This document shows positions 32,214-41,641 of a DNA stretch of 64,000 bases, one piece after another. Origin of the DNA: Aquimarina sp. Aq78 (GTDB lineage: Bacteria > Bacteroidota > Bacteroidia > Flavobacteriales > Flavobacteriaceae). The DNA lies in NCBI RefSeq assembly GCF_900299525.1, contig NZ_OMKA01000001.1:1-64000 (forward strand), written 5' to 3'. A model generated the notes under the pieces. That model had not been told where the DNA came from. It ran no database searches and saw nothing but the letters and a program-made list of their open reading frames with translations. The stretch's first letter is position 1. Each line of letters opens with the position of its first letter. The position numbers were made by a program, and so were the translations under genes.

Positions 32214-33080
32214 ATGAGTGTAAATTCGGAACAACGCATAGTGCATTTTTTACCAGATTATGGTATTAACAGTTGTTTGCAGTTTGGCTATTACAAATAT
32301 TCTAAAGCACAACCTCAATTACCAACACATGAACATTGTAATGCTATAGAAATATGTTTTTGTATCAAGGGAGAGCAGCATTATATAATTGGTGAGGAAT
32401 TATTTCAATTGCATGGCAATGATATTCTTATTATTCCTCCAAATAAAGAGCATAGTACTGGCGAATATCCCGAGGATAAAGGAGAATTATTCTGGTTGCA
32501 AATCAATTGTTCTGATAACCAACATGGGTTATGTAATTTACCAGGGGATCATTCAAAGTATCTTCTGCGAGAGTTAAAAAAGACTTCAGAGCGAACTTTT
32601 AAGGGAGCATTTCAAGTCAAATTTATACTTGAAAAACTTTTAAATGAGCTGAAAACAAGTAGTGCTGTTTTATCAGAAATTACCATAAATCAACTTATTG
32701 TTCAGGTCATATTAGAAGTGTTGAACCTTTCAAAGAGAAAACAAGATAGCCCTCCATTAAAAAGATTAAATGATATAGATGCTTACATTTTAAACAATTT
32801 GCACCGCATAATTTATGTCGATGAACTCGCAGGTATTTCTAATGTTTCTGTTGGGTATTTTAAATCTTGGTTTAAAAACACCATGGGTATCCCTCCTAAA
32901 GAATACATAAACAGGTTAAAAATTGAGCAGTCAAAAATTGATTTATTGAAGAGTCACAGTATAACCACTGTAGCTTTTAATTTAGGATTTAGTTCGTCCC
33001 AATATTTCTCTACAACTTTTAAAAAGTTTACGGGGTATACTCCAAAAACCTATATTTCTTTAAAAAGTAATAATTCATAG
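32214..33080 (+). CDS. AraC-family transcriptional regulator
   Basis: A 288-residue regulator. An N-terminal cupin-type sensor domain (PTHEHCNAIEICFCIKGEQH, DILIIPPNKEHSTGEYP) with three or more His residues is followed by a C-terminal double HTH (about 190-285: YVDELAGISNVSVGYFKSWF, NTMGIPPKEYINRLKIEQSK, TTVAFNLGFSSSQYFSTTFK, KFTGYTPKTY). The domain layout is that of sugar- or metabolite-responsive activators. It lies between the divergent PhyH oxygenase gene and the LodA gene that starts 140 bp downstream. It may control either. Confidence 0.93.
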   Translation: MSVNSEQRIVHFLPDYGINSCLQFGYYKYSKAQPQLPTHEHCNAIEICFCIKGEQHYIIGEELFQLHGNDILIIPPNKEHSTGEYPEDKGELFWLQINCSDNQHGLCNLPGDHSKYLLRELKKTSERTFKGAFQVKFILEKLLNELKTSSAVLSEITINQLIVQVILEVLNLSKRKQDSPPLKRLNDIDAYILNNLHRIIYVDELAGISNVSVGYFKSWFKNTMGIPPKEYINRLKIEQSKIDLLKSHSITTVAFNLGFSSSQYFSTTFKKFTGYTPKTYISLKSNNS

Positions 33081-33220
33081 CTTTCTGGTTTAAGTAGTAC
33101 CTCTTCATATTGCCAGTTTTTATAGTGATTTAAACTTGATTTTGGTATAAAACCACGTATAAATACGTGTGTAATGCCGTAGGATTTTTATTAACTTTAA
33201 GAAAACTTAAAACCAATAAA

Positions 33221-35326
33221 ATGAGTGTCAGGAAACTACCTAAATTCAGAATTTATCCTTCTATAGGCATTGCCCGATTAGGAAATGGTCCCGCTACAAA
33301 GGATCAGGTTATTTTTAGTCCAGAGATTCCTTGGGCTAATTTATTTGATACGGATCAACATTATCTTACCGAAGAAGGAGCTTTAAAAAAGCAGGCTCAG
33401 CGATTTTATATTTATGAATGTGATGACAATGGTGTACCTGTTAAGCAAATAGATGCTAATGATTATGATATCGAATGGACGGTAGAAGTAGCAAATAAGA
33501 AGCCGTTTTGGTATGATTTTAATAATAGCCTGGATCTCTCTGTTTTATCAGAAAATCAAAATTTATCTCCAAATTTCGCAAAAAATAAATTGGCACCAGG
33601 GATTGGAGCAAAACGAAGAAATCCTAATGTGCTAAACCAATCCATGAGGGTAGAAGGAGGATATGATTATCGTAAAGAACTGGTTAATCACCCGGGAAAG
33701 ACAAAAGTAGACGCTACCGATCAACGTGAGATAATTCGCGGAAAATTCCCTTCTAATAGTAATGGGGGTGTTAGTAAATTAGCAGCTAGTATGAATACTT
33801 CTTCTAAATCTGTTGATCTTGGTACTATTGAGTATGATGAAGGGACGTTGATTTTTTATGGAGCAGATGGTATTTCGGCATCCCTAAACCCATCAGACCT
33901 TAATAACGATTTTGCAGATAACTCTAATTGGTATGATGATATTTGTGATGGAAGAGTTACGGCATCTATCGTTTCTAAAAATAGTGGAGATACGTATCAT
34001 TTAGATGATGCATTATCTTCTGCCTGGATAGCCACTGCACCGCCAGATTATGCACCGCAGATCCAACCAATATCTACAATGTTTGATTTAATAGCAGGAG
34101 CAGCTAATGAGAGCTATGCTCCCGAGTTAAGTTTGGTATTTCCAATATTTTATCGTCTGTATAGGATGCAATGGGTTAATCTAGGAGATTTCCTTTCTCC
34201 ATCATTTAAAGAAACGATCGATAAACTTATGGCAGATGGAAAATTTAAATACATCTATAAAAAAGAACCAAAAGAAGAAGCAGATGCTGTGAGACAACAA
34301 ATATTTGATCTTTTTAGAGATCCTTCATATCATTATAATAACGAACCTATAATACCAAGTAAAGATAAAACTGATGTTGTTAATCGTGGTAGCGGGACCG
34401 ATGAATTAAAACTTCCTTATTATCCTGGAGATGCTATTGATTATCCAGGAAGCCCGGCCCAATGGTTCGCTATCCCGCCGATGTTGTATGAACAATTGGA
34501 GAATTGGAAGGATGGAAAGTTCGAAACACCACCTGATTTTGATTTTCAGACTATAGATGAAATGGGGGCATTTTATCAAAATCAATTTTTTGAAGCTGCC
34601 AAAGATAAATCTAAAAAGCCATTACTAATGACCAGAGCTGTACTAGAAACGTTATATGGTGGTGGTTTTCATCCAGGAGTAGAATTAACTTGGCCTATGA
34701 GGCATAATCTTATTTATGCTGAAAATAGTATGATATATAAATGGATAACCGAAGGTGCTTTTAAGTATGGATTTTATGGATTAAGAGAAGTTCGCCTTAA
34801 TGCTGCCACTAGCAAAGAGCAAAACGATATATTTTATAATGATTTTGGATTTCAGATGAATTCTGAAGATATTCGTGAATCTATGAATCCCAAAAATGAG
34901 AAAAATTGGTTATGGAAACTTACACCGGGCGATCTTACTAAATGGATGGGGATTCCCTGGCAATCAGATGCAGGAAGTTGCCAGGTAGTTTTTGTAGAGA
35001 AACAATATCCTATTCCATCCTGGTGGGCAGCTAATTTACCTGTACATGTGTTTCCTCAGGAAAGCTACCAAAAGCTTCTTGATCCCAATATTTTGGAGGA
35101 TACTAAACGTAATATTTATGCAAACCGCTTAGCTTGGCTTCATACTGCAGATACAGGATTTATTGGGTATCATGCAGAAGGTGGGTATCTTAACGGACTT
35201 ATTAATATGGTATATCAATGGGATAAAATAGGAATAGTTACCGGTAGAAAGTTAGATATAGATATAGAAGGAATGCCTAAAACGGTATATGTTTCTTATA
35301 GCGGAAAAGAAGCTGATAAAAAATAA
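33221..35326 (+). CDS. LodA-like quinoprotein amino-acid oxidase
   Basis: A 701-residue protein. The ATG at 33221 (MSVRKLPKFRIYPSIGIARL) matches the LodA start. The N-terminal FRIYPSIGIARLGNG, and the region WQSDAGSCQ with Cys at about 587, are typical of the L-lysine 6-oxidase / glycine oxidase family, which carries a cysteine tryptophylquinone cofactor made from a Cys and a Trp. A Trp candidate lies in RLAWLHTADTG (about 639). Known members oxidise lysine or glycine and release hydrogen peroxide, which is antibacterial. It lacks a signal peptide, as LodA does. The stop overlaps the LodB start by one base (TAATG). Confidence 0.9.
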   Translation: MSVRKLPKFRIYPSIGIARLGNGPATKDQVIFSPEIPWANLFDTDQHYLTEEGALKKQAQRFYIYECDDNGVPVKQIDANDYDIEWTVEVANKKPFWYDFNNSLDLSVLSENQNLSPNFAKNKLAPGIGAKRRNPNVLNQSMRVEGGYDYRKELVNHPGKTKVDATDQREIIRGKFPSNSNGGVSKLAASMNTSSKSVDLGTIEYDEGTLIFYGADGISASLNPSDLNNDFADNSNWYDDICDGRVTASIVSKNSGDTYHLDDALSSAWIATAPPDYAPQIQPISTMFDLIAGAANESYAPELSLVFPIFYRLYRMQWVNLGDFLSPSFKETIDKLMADGKFKYIYKKEPKEEADAVRQQIFDLFRDPSYHYNNEPIIPSKDKTDVVNRGSGTDELKLPYYPGDAIDYPGSPAQWFAIPPMLYEQLENWKDGKFETPPDFDFQTIDEMGAFYQNQFFEAAKDKSKKPLLMTRAVLETLYGGGFHPGVELTWPMRHNLIYAENSMIYKWITEGAFKYGFYGLREVRLNAATSKEQNDIFYNDFGFQMNSEDIRESMNPKNEKNWLWKLTPGDLTKWMGIPWQSDAGSCQVVFVEKQYPIPSWWAANLPVHVFPQESYQKLLDPNILEDTKRNIYANRLAWLHTADTGFIGYHAEGGYLNGLINMVYQWDKIGIVTGRKLDIDIEGMPKTVYVSYSGKEADKK

Positions 35327-36477
35327 TGAATACAGATGTTATTATTGTAGGAAAAGGTATTGCAGGATTAGTGTTGTCACTTCTTTTGAAGAGAAAAGGA
35401 ATACAACATCTGGTTTTGGATCGTAAAAGCAAGAAGAAACACTTTGCCTTAGCAGAGACATTACCTCCTTCTTCAATGCCTTTGTTACACTCTCTTGATC
35501 TCATAAAGATATTTGAAAAAAATGCGATCAGGAAAACATATGGTTACCATTCAATGTGGGGAAATACAAGAATATTGAATAATAATTTTTTCTCTCAATT
35601 GTCGTATAAAAATGGGTTGAAAATTGATAAACAAGCTATAGTAGACGATCTCGAACAGCTGTGTATTGAGAATGTGATGAGCTATGAAAAAATGTCGAAT
35701 ATGGTAATTTCTAAAGAAGAAGTTGTTGTAGAGGTAGAAAATAATCATCAAAAAGAAATCATTACGGCAAAGATGATTATTGATGCAACAGGAAGAAATC
35801 GTGCTATTCTTAAGAAATTAAATATCCCTATTCGATTATATGATAACTTAATATCTTTTAGTTGTCACTTGCCAAGAATAGAACATCCAAAATTAACATA
35901 CGATGTATTTGTAGAATCTTTTGAAGACGGGTGGGGTATTGTTTCTGGTTTAGATGAAAAAACTAATGTTCTATCGATTTTTACAAATAGAGAAAACCTT
36001 GTTCAGTTAAAATTGAGAGATTATTCTGATTGGCAATCGGTTTTATCTAAAACGACTTTGTTAAAAGATTTTCTGGTAGAACAATCTGAAGTGAAAATTA
36101 TAGGATCGGATGCAAATTCTTCTATAGCCAATTATTTATCAGGAGAAAATTGGCTAGCAGTTGGTGATGCAGCTTTATCTTTTGATCCTCTTTCTTCTCA
36201 TGGCATTGCTAATGCGATATATACGGTAAGAGAAGCTTCAGATGCTATCGAATCCTATATATTAACAGGCGATAGAAAAGGGTTTGTGACGTACTCCAAA
36301 ACATTGTTTTCTATTTTTGATAGTTATTATATGGTGAAAAATGAATTATACAGATCAGAATCCAGGTGGAAGGAATCTTCTTTTTGGAAGAAATTTTTTA
36401 AATCAGAAGAGGAAGAGGGTAAAGACAATACTCACGATTTTCCCAGACAGAATGGCACGGGAATTATTTTAAATTAA
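35326..36477 (+). CDS. LodB-like flavoprotein for CTQ maturation
   Basis: A 383-residue FAD-dependent protein. The GxGxxG nucleotide site VIIVGKGIAGLVLSLLLKRK (residues 5-24), a GDAALSFDPLSSHGIANAI motif (about 283-300) and NATGR-like IIDATGRNRAILKK place it with tryptophan halogenase / geranylgeranyl-reductase-like flavoproteins. LodB is needed to hydroxylate the LodA tryptophan before the quinone forms. The start overlaps the LodA stop by one base, so translation is coupled. The C-terminal tail (KKFFKSEEEEGKDNTHDF) is acidic. A bidirectional terminator follows. Confidence 0.88.
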   Translation: MNTDVIIVGKGIAGLVLSLLLKRKGIQHLVLDRKSKKKHFALAETLPPSSMPLLHSLDLIKIFEKNAIRKTYGYHSMWGNTRILNNNFFSQLSYKNGLKIDKQAIVDDLEQLCIENVMSYEKMSNMVISKEEVVVEVENNHQKEIITAKMIIDATGRNRAILKKLNIPIRLYDNLISFSCHLPRIEHPKLTYDVFVESFEDGWGIVSGLDEKTNVLSIFTNRENLVQLKLRDYSDWQSVLSKTTLLKDFLVEQSEVKIIGSDANSSIANYLSGENWLAVGDAALSFDPLSSHGIANAIYTVREASDAIESYILTGDRKGFVTYSKTLFSIFDSYYMVKNELYRSESRWKESSFWKKFFKSEEEEGKDNTHDFPRQNGTGIILN

Positions 36478-36504
36478 TGAAAGAGTATACTGCTTGGTAA
36501 AACA

Positions 36505-36536
36505 AAAAAGGGAGATCAAAATGATCTCCCTTTTTA
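36505..36536. terminator. Bidirectional terminator after lodB
   Basis: GGGAGATCA at 36511-36519 and TGATCTCCC at 36523-36531 form a perfect stem with a 3-nt AAA loop, flanked by A-run and T-run. It lies between the convergent LodB and OmpA genes and can serve both. Confidence 0.9.
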
Positions 36537-36560
36537 TATGAATAGAAAAATATTCTTTTA

Positions 36561-37421
36561 TTATTTTCCTGAAGCTTTTTTCATACCGTCTTCAATCATA
36601 TTATAAAACTGATCAAGTTTTGGTAATACAACGATTCTTGTACGTCTGTTTTTTGCTTTGTTTGCTGCAGAATTATTATCAGTAACTGGTATATAGTAAC
36701 TTCTTCCTGCCGCAGTCATACGTTTTGGATCTACTTTAAAATCATTTTGTAATACTCTTACTACAGAAGTAGCACGTTTTACACTTAGATCCCAGTTATC
36801 CAAAAGTACTTTGTTTTTAATAGGTACATTATCAGTATGTCCTTCTACTAGGAATTCGATATCTGGTTTGTCATTAACAACTTTTGCAACTTTACCTAAT
36901 ACTTCACGAGCTCTTGCAGAGACATTATAGCTACCGCTCTTAAAAAGTAATTTATCAGAAATAGAAACATATACTACTCCTTTTTCTACATTAATCTCGA
37001 TATCTTCATCGGCAAGATTTCCTAAGGCTCCTTTAAGACTGGTTACAAGTGCCAAGGTTACAGAATCCTTTTTGGTAATAGCATCCTGCATTGTTCTTAT
37101 TTGCAAATCTTTTTCTTTAATACTTTCTAGAGATTTTTCTAGATTCTCTGCTTCCTTAGTAGAAAGAGTGGCTAAATTACCTACATTATTTAATAGAGCA
37201 GAGTTCTGATTTTTAAGATTAGATACTTGATCTTGAAGAACTTTAAGTTGCGAAGATGAACTCGCTTTTTCTTCAAGGCAGCTATTTAATTTAACTGTAG
37301 CTGTATTTAATAGATCTTCAGTTTCTTTGTTTTTGGCTTCTAATTCTGAAAACTTCTTCTGCGAAACACAGGAAGATAGTAGAATTGCTAGAGAGGCCCC
37401 AATAATCATTGCTTTTTTCAT
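36561..37421 (-). CDS. OmpA-family lipoprotein
   Basis: A 286-residue protein. The ATG at 37421 gives a lipoprotein signal (MKKAMIIGASLAILLSSCVS, Cys at 18). A coiled-coil stretch (about 20-115: SELEAKNKETEDLLNTATVK, SQLKVLQDQVSNLKNQNSAL) leads to an OmpA-like peptidoglycan-binding domain (about 155-275: LLFKSGSYNVSARAREVLGK, FLVEGHTDNVPIKNK, NWDLSVKRATSVVRVLQ, NRRTRIVVLPKL). It tethers the outer membrane to the cell wall. Single gene, ended by the shared terminator at 36505-36536. Confidence 0.92.
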   Translation of the reverse strand: MKKAMIIGASLAILLSSCVSQKKFSELEAKNKETEDLLNTATVKLNSCLEEKASSSSQLKVLQDQVSNLKNQNSALLNNVGNLATLSTKEAENLEKSLESIKEKDLQIRTMQDAITKKDSVTLALVTSLKGALGNLADEDIEINVEKGVVYVSISDKLLFKSGSYNVSARAREVLGKVAKVVNDKPDIEFLVEGHTDNVPIKNKVLLDNWDLSVKRATSVVRVLQNDFKVDPKRMTAAGRSYYIPVTDNNSAANKAKNRRTRIVVLPKLDQFYNMIEDGMKKASGK

Positions 37422-37519
37422 TAGAAAATTTGTTTTTAGTCTTATTCTGGTTATATAACTCAAAATTATTAAAAATGTGACGTAATGCTAGGTCATTAAC
37501 AATAATTTATTATATCTCC

Positions 37520-38512
37520 TTATAATTGATCAAAATGTTTACGTTTCAAAATAAAATACTGCCATACAACGGAAAAAAGAGAATAATATTTCCCCGTTTT
37601 TGAAAGTTTTTTACGTTTTTTATTAAAAGTGTTAAAATTAGCATAGAAACTAATATGTGCCTTGAAAATAGCGAAAAAATGAGAGAATTTACCTTGTGTA
37701 ATAAATCTGATTGCAGCAAGCCCATCAAGAATCATTCTTATAAAAATCAAAAACCAGACTTTACTTCCGGGCACATTTTTGATCAGGAGATATAAGCTGT
37801 TTCTAAAATTTAAAAATGTTTTCCTGGGGTTCATAGAACCCAAAGTTGCTCCTCCTAAATGATAAATCGTTGACGAACCTTCATACATTATCGTATGACC
37901 AATACTGTGGATACGCCAACAAAGATCAATCTCCTCCTGGTGAGCAAAAAAATCTTCATCCAGTTTCCCAACTTCTTCAAATACCTGTTTTCTTATAAAT
38001 AAGCATGCTCCGCTAGCCCAGAATATAGTAGTAGCGTCATCATACTGCCCATTATCTTCTTCAAGAGAGTCAAATATTCTACCCCGACAATATGGATATC
38101 CCAGTTTATCGATGTAGCCCCCGGCAGCTCCGGCATATTCAAAATGAGTTTTCTTTTTGTAATCAAGGATTTTGGGTTGTATAGCAGCAACTTCAGTATG
38201 GGATTGAAATGTTTTAAGAATAGGAACCAACCAATCTTTAGTAACTTCAACATCACTGTTTAGAAGACAAAAAATATCGGCATCAATTTTTGATAATGCA
38301 TCATTGTATCCTTTAGCATAACCCCCATTGATTTTGTTTTGAATAATTCTAACTTCAGGAAAAGTAGTTGTTACAAAAGCAACAGAATCGTCTGTAGAAG
38401 CATTATCAGCAAGATAAACAATAGCTCCCTTAGAATTTTTGATCACCGAAGGTAAAAATTGCTCTAATAATGATCTTCCATTCCAATTTAATATGACGAC
38501 TGCGATATTCAC
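37520..38512 (-). CDS. Family 2 glycosyltransferase
   Basis: A 330-residue GT2 enzyme: AVVILNWNGRSLLEQFLPSV, then LADNASTDDSVAFV, GGYAKGYNDAL, the DxD-type motif in CLLNSDVEV, WASGACLFIRKQVFEEVGKL and DEDFFAHQEEIDLCWRIHSIG with HLGGATLGSMNPRKTFLNFR. This matches rhamnosyl- or similar sugar transferases of the WbbL/GT2_4 type. A hydrophobic helix near the end (VWFLIFIRMILDGLAAIRFI) suggests membrane association. It adds a sugar to a cell-surface glycan or lipid. The exact sugar is unknown. It stands alone, 98 bp upstream of the OmpA gene. Confidence 0.92.
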   Translation of the reverse strand: MNIAVVILNWNGRSLLEQFLPSVIKNSKGAIVYLADNASTDDSVAFVTTTFPEVRIIQNKINGGYAKGYNDALSKIDADIFCLLNSDVEVTKDWLVPILKTFQSHTEVAAIQPKILDYKKKTHFEYAGAAGGYIDKLGYPYCRGRIFDSLEEDNGQYDDATTIFWASGACLFIRKQVFEEVGKLDEDFFAHQEEIDLCWRIHSIGHTIMYEGSSTIYHLGGATLGSMNPRKTFLNFRNSLYLLIKNVPGSKVWFLIFIRMILDGLAAIRFITQGKFSHFFAIFKAHISFYANFNTFNKKRKKLSKTGKYYSLFSVVWQYFILKRKHFDQL

Positions 38513-38660
38513 ATCTGCAAAGTAAAAGGAATAATTGAGATAAATTCAAATAAAAAAGAATAAAGTAACGCTATTGAATTGATATCATATCTGGTTTTGA
38601 ATATGAAATATTAAAACTTTGAGTAAAAAACCGTAGTATCTTATGCTAGGAAGGAAATAG

Positions 38661-39104
38661 CTATTTGTAATCTGGTATATCTTTTAAAAATGTATATTGC
38701 TTATCGGTATAGTTCATTTGACAATAATAATGATCAAGACCATTAGAGATCATTAAGTATTCTGAATCTAAAGCAAGATTGTATCTCGCAATCTGGTCAA
38801 ATACTTCCTGTGTTATTTTTACACGAGCAGATTTACATTCTACAATAAGAAAAATACTACCGTCTGGATTAAATATAATAATGTCATAGCGTTTGTTAAG
38901 TCCATTGAGTTGTATTAGTTTTTCTACATTAATTAAGCTTTCTGGGTATTTCTTTTCTTCAATCAGATAATGAACGGTATGTTGTCGTACCCATTCCTCT
39001 GGAGTAAGGATGATGAATTTTTTACGAATTCTGTCAAAAATAGAAACTTTATTTTCGCTATTTTTGAACCTGAACCGATACTCTGGAAAGTTAAGCTTTT
39101 GCAT
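38661..39104 (-). CDS. HsdR_N-type PD-(D/E)XK nuclease-like protein
   Basis: A 147-residue protein with a type I restriction enzyme R N-terminal-like domain: RQHTVHYLIEEKKYPESLIN, then the PD-(D/E)xK core in RYDIIIFNPDGSIFLIVECKS (Asp and ExK spaced about 14 residues). In Bacteroidetes such small proteins occur next to holA rather than in restriction loci, as here: it is divergent from holA with a gap of 26 bp. The catalytic residues are kept, so it could be a nuclease. Its role is not known, and it is too small to be a complete HsdR. Confidence 0.82.
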   Translation of the reverse strand: MQKLNFPEYRFRFKNSENKVSIFDRIRKKFIILTPEEWVRQHTVHYLIEEKKYPESLINVEKLIQLNGLNKRYDIIIFNPDGSIFLIVECKSARVKITQEVFDQIARYNLALDSEYLMISNGLDHYYCQMNYTDKQYTFLKDIPDYK

Positions 39105-39130
39105 AACACAAATTTGATGATTTTTTCTGA

Positions 39131-40135
39131 ATGGATGAAGTAAAACAAATCGTAAGTGATATAAAAAAAGGAAATATTAAACCTGTCTATTTTCTTATGG
39201 GGGAAGAACCATATTATATAGATAGGATTTCTCAATTTATTGATAAGAATATACTGGCAGAAGAAGAAAAAGGATTTAATCAAATGGTCTTGTATGGTCG
39301 TGATGTAAGTATAGAAGATATTGTGGCTAACGCAAAACGTTTTCCGATGATGGCAGAGAGACAGGTTGTTATTGTTAAAGAAGCCCAAGAATTATCCAGA
39401 ACGATTGAAAAACTAGCAGATTATGTAGAAAACCCACAACCTTCTACTGTTTTGGTGATGTGTTATAAATATAAAAAGATAGACAAAAGAAAAAAGCTTT
39501 ATAAAATAGTTGCGAAGAATGGAGTCATTTTTGAAAGTAAAAAACTGTATGAAAACCAGGTTGCCGATTGGATAAGAAGGGTTCTTGGAGGGGCTAAATA
39601 TACTATTGAACCCAAAGCGTCTCAGATGCTGGTAGAGTTTTTAGGTACAGATCTTAGTAAAATAAATAATGAGTTAGAAAAGCTAAAACTAATTATTCCT
39701 TCAGGAACTCAGATTACCGCTGATCAAATTGAAGAGAATATTGGGATTAGCAAGGAGTTTAATAATTTTGAACTTCGCAAGGCCATCGGAACCAGAAATG
39801 GGGTTAAAGCACATCTTATTATTAATTATTTTGCGCAAAACCCCAAAGACAACCCGTTGGTGGTTACCATTTCTTTACTCTATAGCTTTTTTTCTCAGGT
39901 ATTACAATATCATGGCTTGAGTGATAAATCACAACGCAACGTTGCCAGTGCATTAAAAATCAATCCATATTTTGTAAAAGATTACTCAGAAGCAGCTCAT
40001 AATTATCCTATGAAAAAAGTAAGCGGGATTATTGCCTACCTAAGAGATGCCGATGTAAAAAGTAAAGGAGTAGGGGCAACAAATCTTCCGCAAGGCGATA
40101 TCCTTAAAGAGCTTCTGGTAAAAATAATGAGATAG
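39131..40135 (+). CDS. holA: DNA polymerase III subunit delta
   Basis: A 334-residue protein of the usual length. Features: KPVYFLMGEEPYYIDRISQF (start of the clamp-loader ATPase-like domain), FNQMVLYGRD, RFPMMAERQVVIVKEAQELS, VLVMCYKYKKIDKRKKLYKI, VADWIRRVLGGAKYTIEPKA, LGTDLSKINNELEKLKL and NFELRKAIGTRNGVKAHLII. Delta opens the sliding clamp during loading of the replicative polymerase. It ends two bases before the stop of the convergent SDR gene, with no terminator between. Confidence 0.93.
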   Translation: MDEVKQIVSDIKKGNIKPVYFLMGEEPYYIDRISQFIDKNILAEEEKGFNQMVLYGRDVSIEDIVANAKRFPMMAERQVVIVKEAQELSRTIEKLADYVENPQPSTVLVMCYKYKKIDKRKKLYKIVAKNGVIFESKKLYENQVADWIRRVLGGAKYTIEPKASQMLVEFLGTDLSKINNELEKLKLIIPSGTQITADQIEENIGISKEFNNFELRKAIGTRNGVKAHLIINYFAQNPKDNPLVVTISLLYSFFSQVLQYHGLSDKSQRNVASALKINPYFVKDYSEAAHNYPMKKVSGIIAYLRDADVKSKGVGATNLPQGDILKELLVKIMR

Positions 40136-40137
40136 CT

Positions 40138-40866
40138 TTATACCTTGGGATTTGTAGCAAAAACTGTGGCCTCGGTAATAAATCCTCTATCGTCCATTTC
40201 TAAAAGACTACTAATAGTATGGGCAATTTCTTCTCCTCTAAGTTTGGTTTGCTGTTCTGCTTCGGTGTATTGTTTTGTTTTAGAATTATTATCTATTCTG
40301 TTGTCAGAAAAACTGGTCATTACTTCACTTGGATTCACTTGCATAACTCTAATGTTATGAGGGCGTAACTCGTTTCTCCAACTTTCTGTCATACCTCGCA
40401 ATGCAAATTTGGTAGCAACATATGGCGAAGCTGTTGGCGAGCCTTTTAATGAAGATGTAGATCCAATATTGATAATATTGCCGTATTCTTGAGCAACAAA
40501 ATGCTTTGCCGACTCCTTAGCACATAGTGTAGCACCAAGGATATTGGTTTTAAATTGATCGATAAATTTATCGGCTTCGATATCAATAAGTTTTGAGATA
40601 TATCCATAACCGGCATTATTGATCAATACATTAAGTCCATTCATTTTGTTTTTGGCTTCCTGTACCATATTCTGAACTTGACTTTCTTCGGTTACATCGG
40701 TCTTAATATATTCTATATTTAGTGCTTTTGCAGTTTCCTGTAATGTAGTTTCATTTCTTCCAGAAATGATTACCTGAGCTCCTTTTTCTTTTAAAAGTCT
40801 AGCAGTAGCTTTTCCTATCCCAGAATTACCACCTGTGATCAATACTTTCGCATTTTTAATATTCAT
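40138..40866 (-). CDS. Short-chain dehydrogenase/reductase
   Basis: A 242-residue SDR. The cofactor site ITGGNSGIGKATA (residues 10-22), LINNAGYGY, the active-site Ser in IGSTSSLKG and the YxxxK in SPYVATKFAL are all visible. The residue after the second strand (ISGRNE) suggests NADP use. The C-terminal tail (EEIAHTISSLLEMDDRGFIT) resembles 3-ketoacyl or aldehyde reductases of unknown substrate. It is convergent with holA. It lies 80 bp downstream of the Lrp gene on the same strand and could be co-transcribed with it. Confidence 0.92.
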   Translation of the reverse strand: MNIKNAKVLITGGNSGIGKATARLLKEKGAQVIISGRNETTLQETAKALNIEYIKTDVTEESQVQNMVQEAKNKMNGLNVLINNAGYGYISKLIDIEADKFIDQFKTNILGATLCAKESAKHFVAQEYGNIINIGSTSSLKGSPTASPYVATKFALRGMTESWRNELRPHNIRVMQVNPSEVMTSFSDNRIDNNSKTKQYTEAEQQTKLRGEEIAHTISSLLEMDDRGFITEATVFATNPKV

Positions 40867-40946
40867 AATCTGTGCAATTTTCTTTAGTTGAATATCAAAA
40901 GTACAGTATGTATTCTAAATCTTTTGTTAAGCCGAAATATATTTTT

Positions 40947-41402
40947 TTAAGGAATTGGCAGATATGAGAAATCTTTTACTTCAGTCATCACAAAAGAACT
41001 TTGCACTTTAGAAATATTTTCTAAAGAAGCTAATTTGTTGGATAGAAAATCTTGATAACGTTCCATATCTTCTGCATAGATTTTAATTAAGTAATCAAAC
41101 ATGCCCGCTACATGATAACATTCTACAACTTCAGGGAATTGCTGGATATCTTTTTCAAATTTTTTTAAATAATCGGTTTGATGAAGATTTAAAGTAACAT
41201 TGCAAAACACCATTAGTTGTAATCCTGTTTTTTTACGATCTAATATGGCTTTATATGATTTTATATATCCTTCACGTTCTAGTTTCTTTACACGTTCAAA
41301 AATCGGAGTGGTAGTTAGATTTAATCTTTCCGCAATTTCTTTAATTGTGATTTTACCATCTTTTTGTAATAACAATAATATTGACCGATCTGTTTTATCC
41401 AT
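40947..41402 (-). CDS. Lrp/AsnC-family transcriptional regulator
   Basis: A 151-residue regulator. The HTH is at 1-60 (RSILLLLQKDGKITIKEIAE, RLNLTTTPIFERVKKLEREG, YIKSYKAILDRKK) and the RAM ligand-binding domain at 65-150 (MVFCNVTLNLHQTDYLKKFE, VECYHVAGMFDYLIKIYAED). Proteins of this family sense amino acids and act as octamers. It is divergent from the Cys/Met-metabolism lyase gene 240 bp away, the usual place for a dedicated local target, and that region holds a Leu-rich leader ORF. Confidence 0.93.
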   Translation of the reverse strand: MDKTDRSILLLLQKDGKITIKEIAERLNLTTTPIFERVKKLEREGYIKSYKAILDRKKTGLQLMVFCNVTLNLHQTDYLKKFEKDIQQFPEVVECYHVAGMFDYLIKIYAEDMERYQDFLSNKLASLENISKVQSSFVMTEVKDFSYLPIP

Positions 41403-41586
41403 AATAATTTTCTTTATAAAGCCTGATAACGCATCAAATATAGAATAAAATTCTTTTTGATTTAAAAATGAATATTATTTTTTCTTAAAATAAGGCTAAA
41501 TAAGGTTTTTAATTCTTTTAGATGTAATTTTATGGATTGGAATGAGTATTTAGAAATCAATTCAATTTAAGAAAGTAAAGGCAAAC

Positions 41587-41637
41587 ATGCGATCTACATT
41601 AGCATTAGCTCTACTATTAAGAAAAAGAATAAAATAA
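41587..41637 (+). CDS. Candidate 16-codon Leu-rich leader peptide
   Basis: An ATG at 41587 opens a 16-residue reading frame, MRSTLALALLLRKRIK, with TAA at 41635-41637. It ends four bases before the ATG of the lyase gene. Five of the 16 codons are Leu, and three of these (CTA, CTA, TTA) are consecutive, followed by Arg/Lys codons. This could be an attenuator-type or coupling leader. No clear alternative hairpins were worked out, so this is a candidate only. Confidence 0.3.
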   Translation: MRSTLALALLLRKRIK

Positions 41638-41641
41638 ATAG

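Noticed and set aside
38661..39104. A type I restriction-modification locus
   Set aside because: Only a small HsdR_N-like domain is encoded. No HsdM, HsdS or helicase domain is near, and the gene is a known neighbour of holA in Bacteroidetes.
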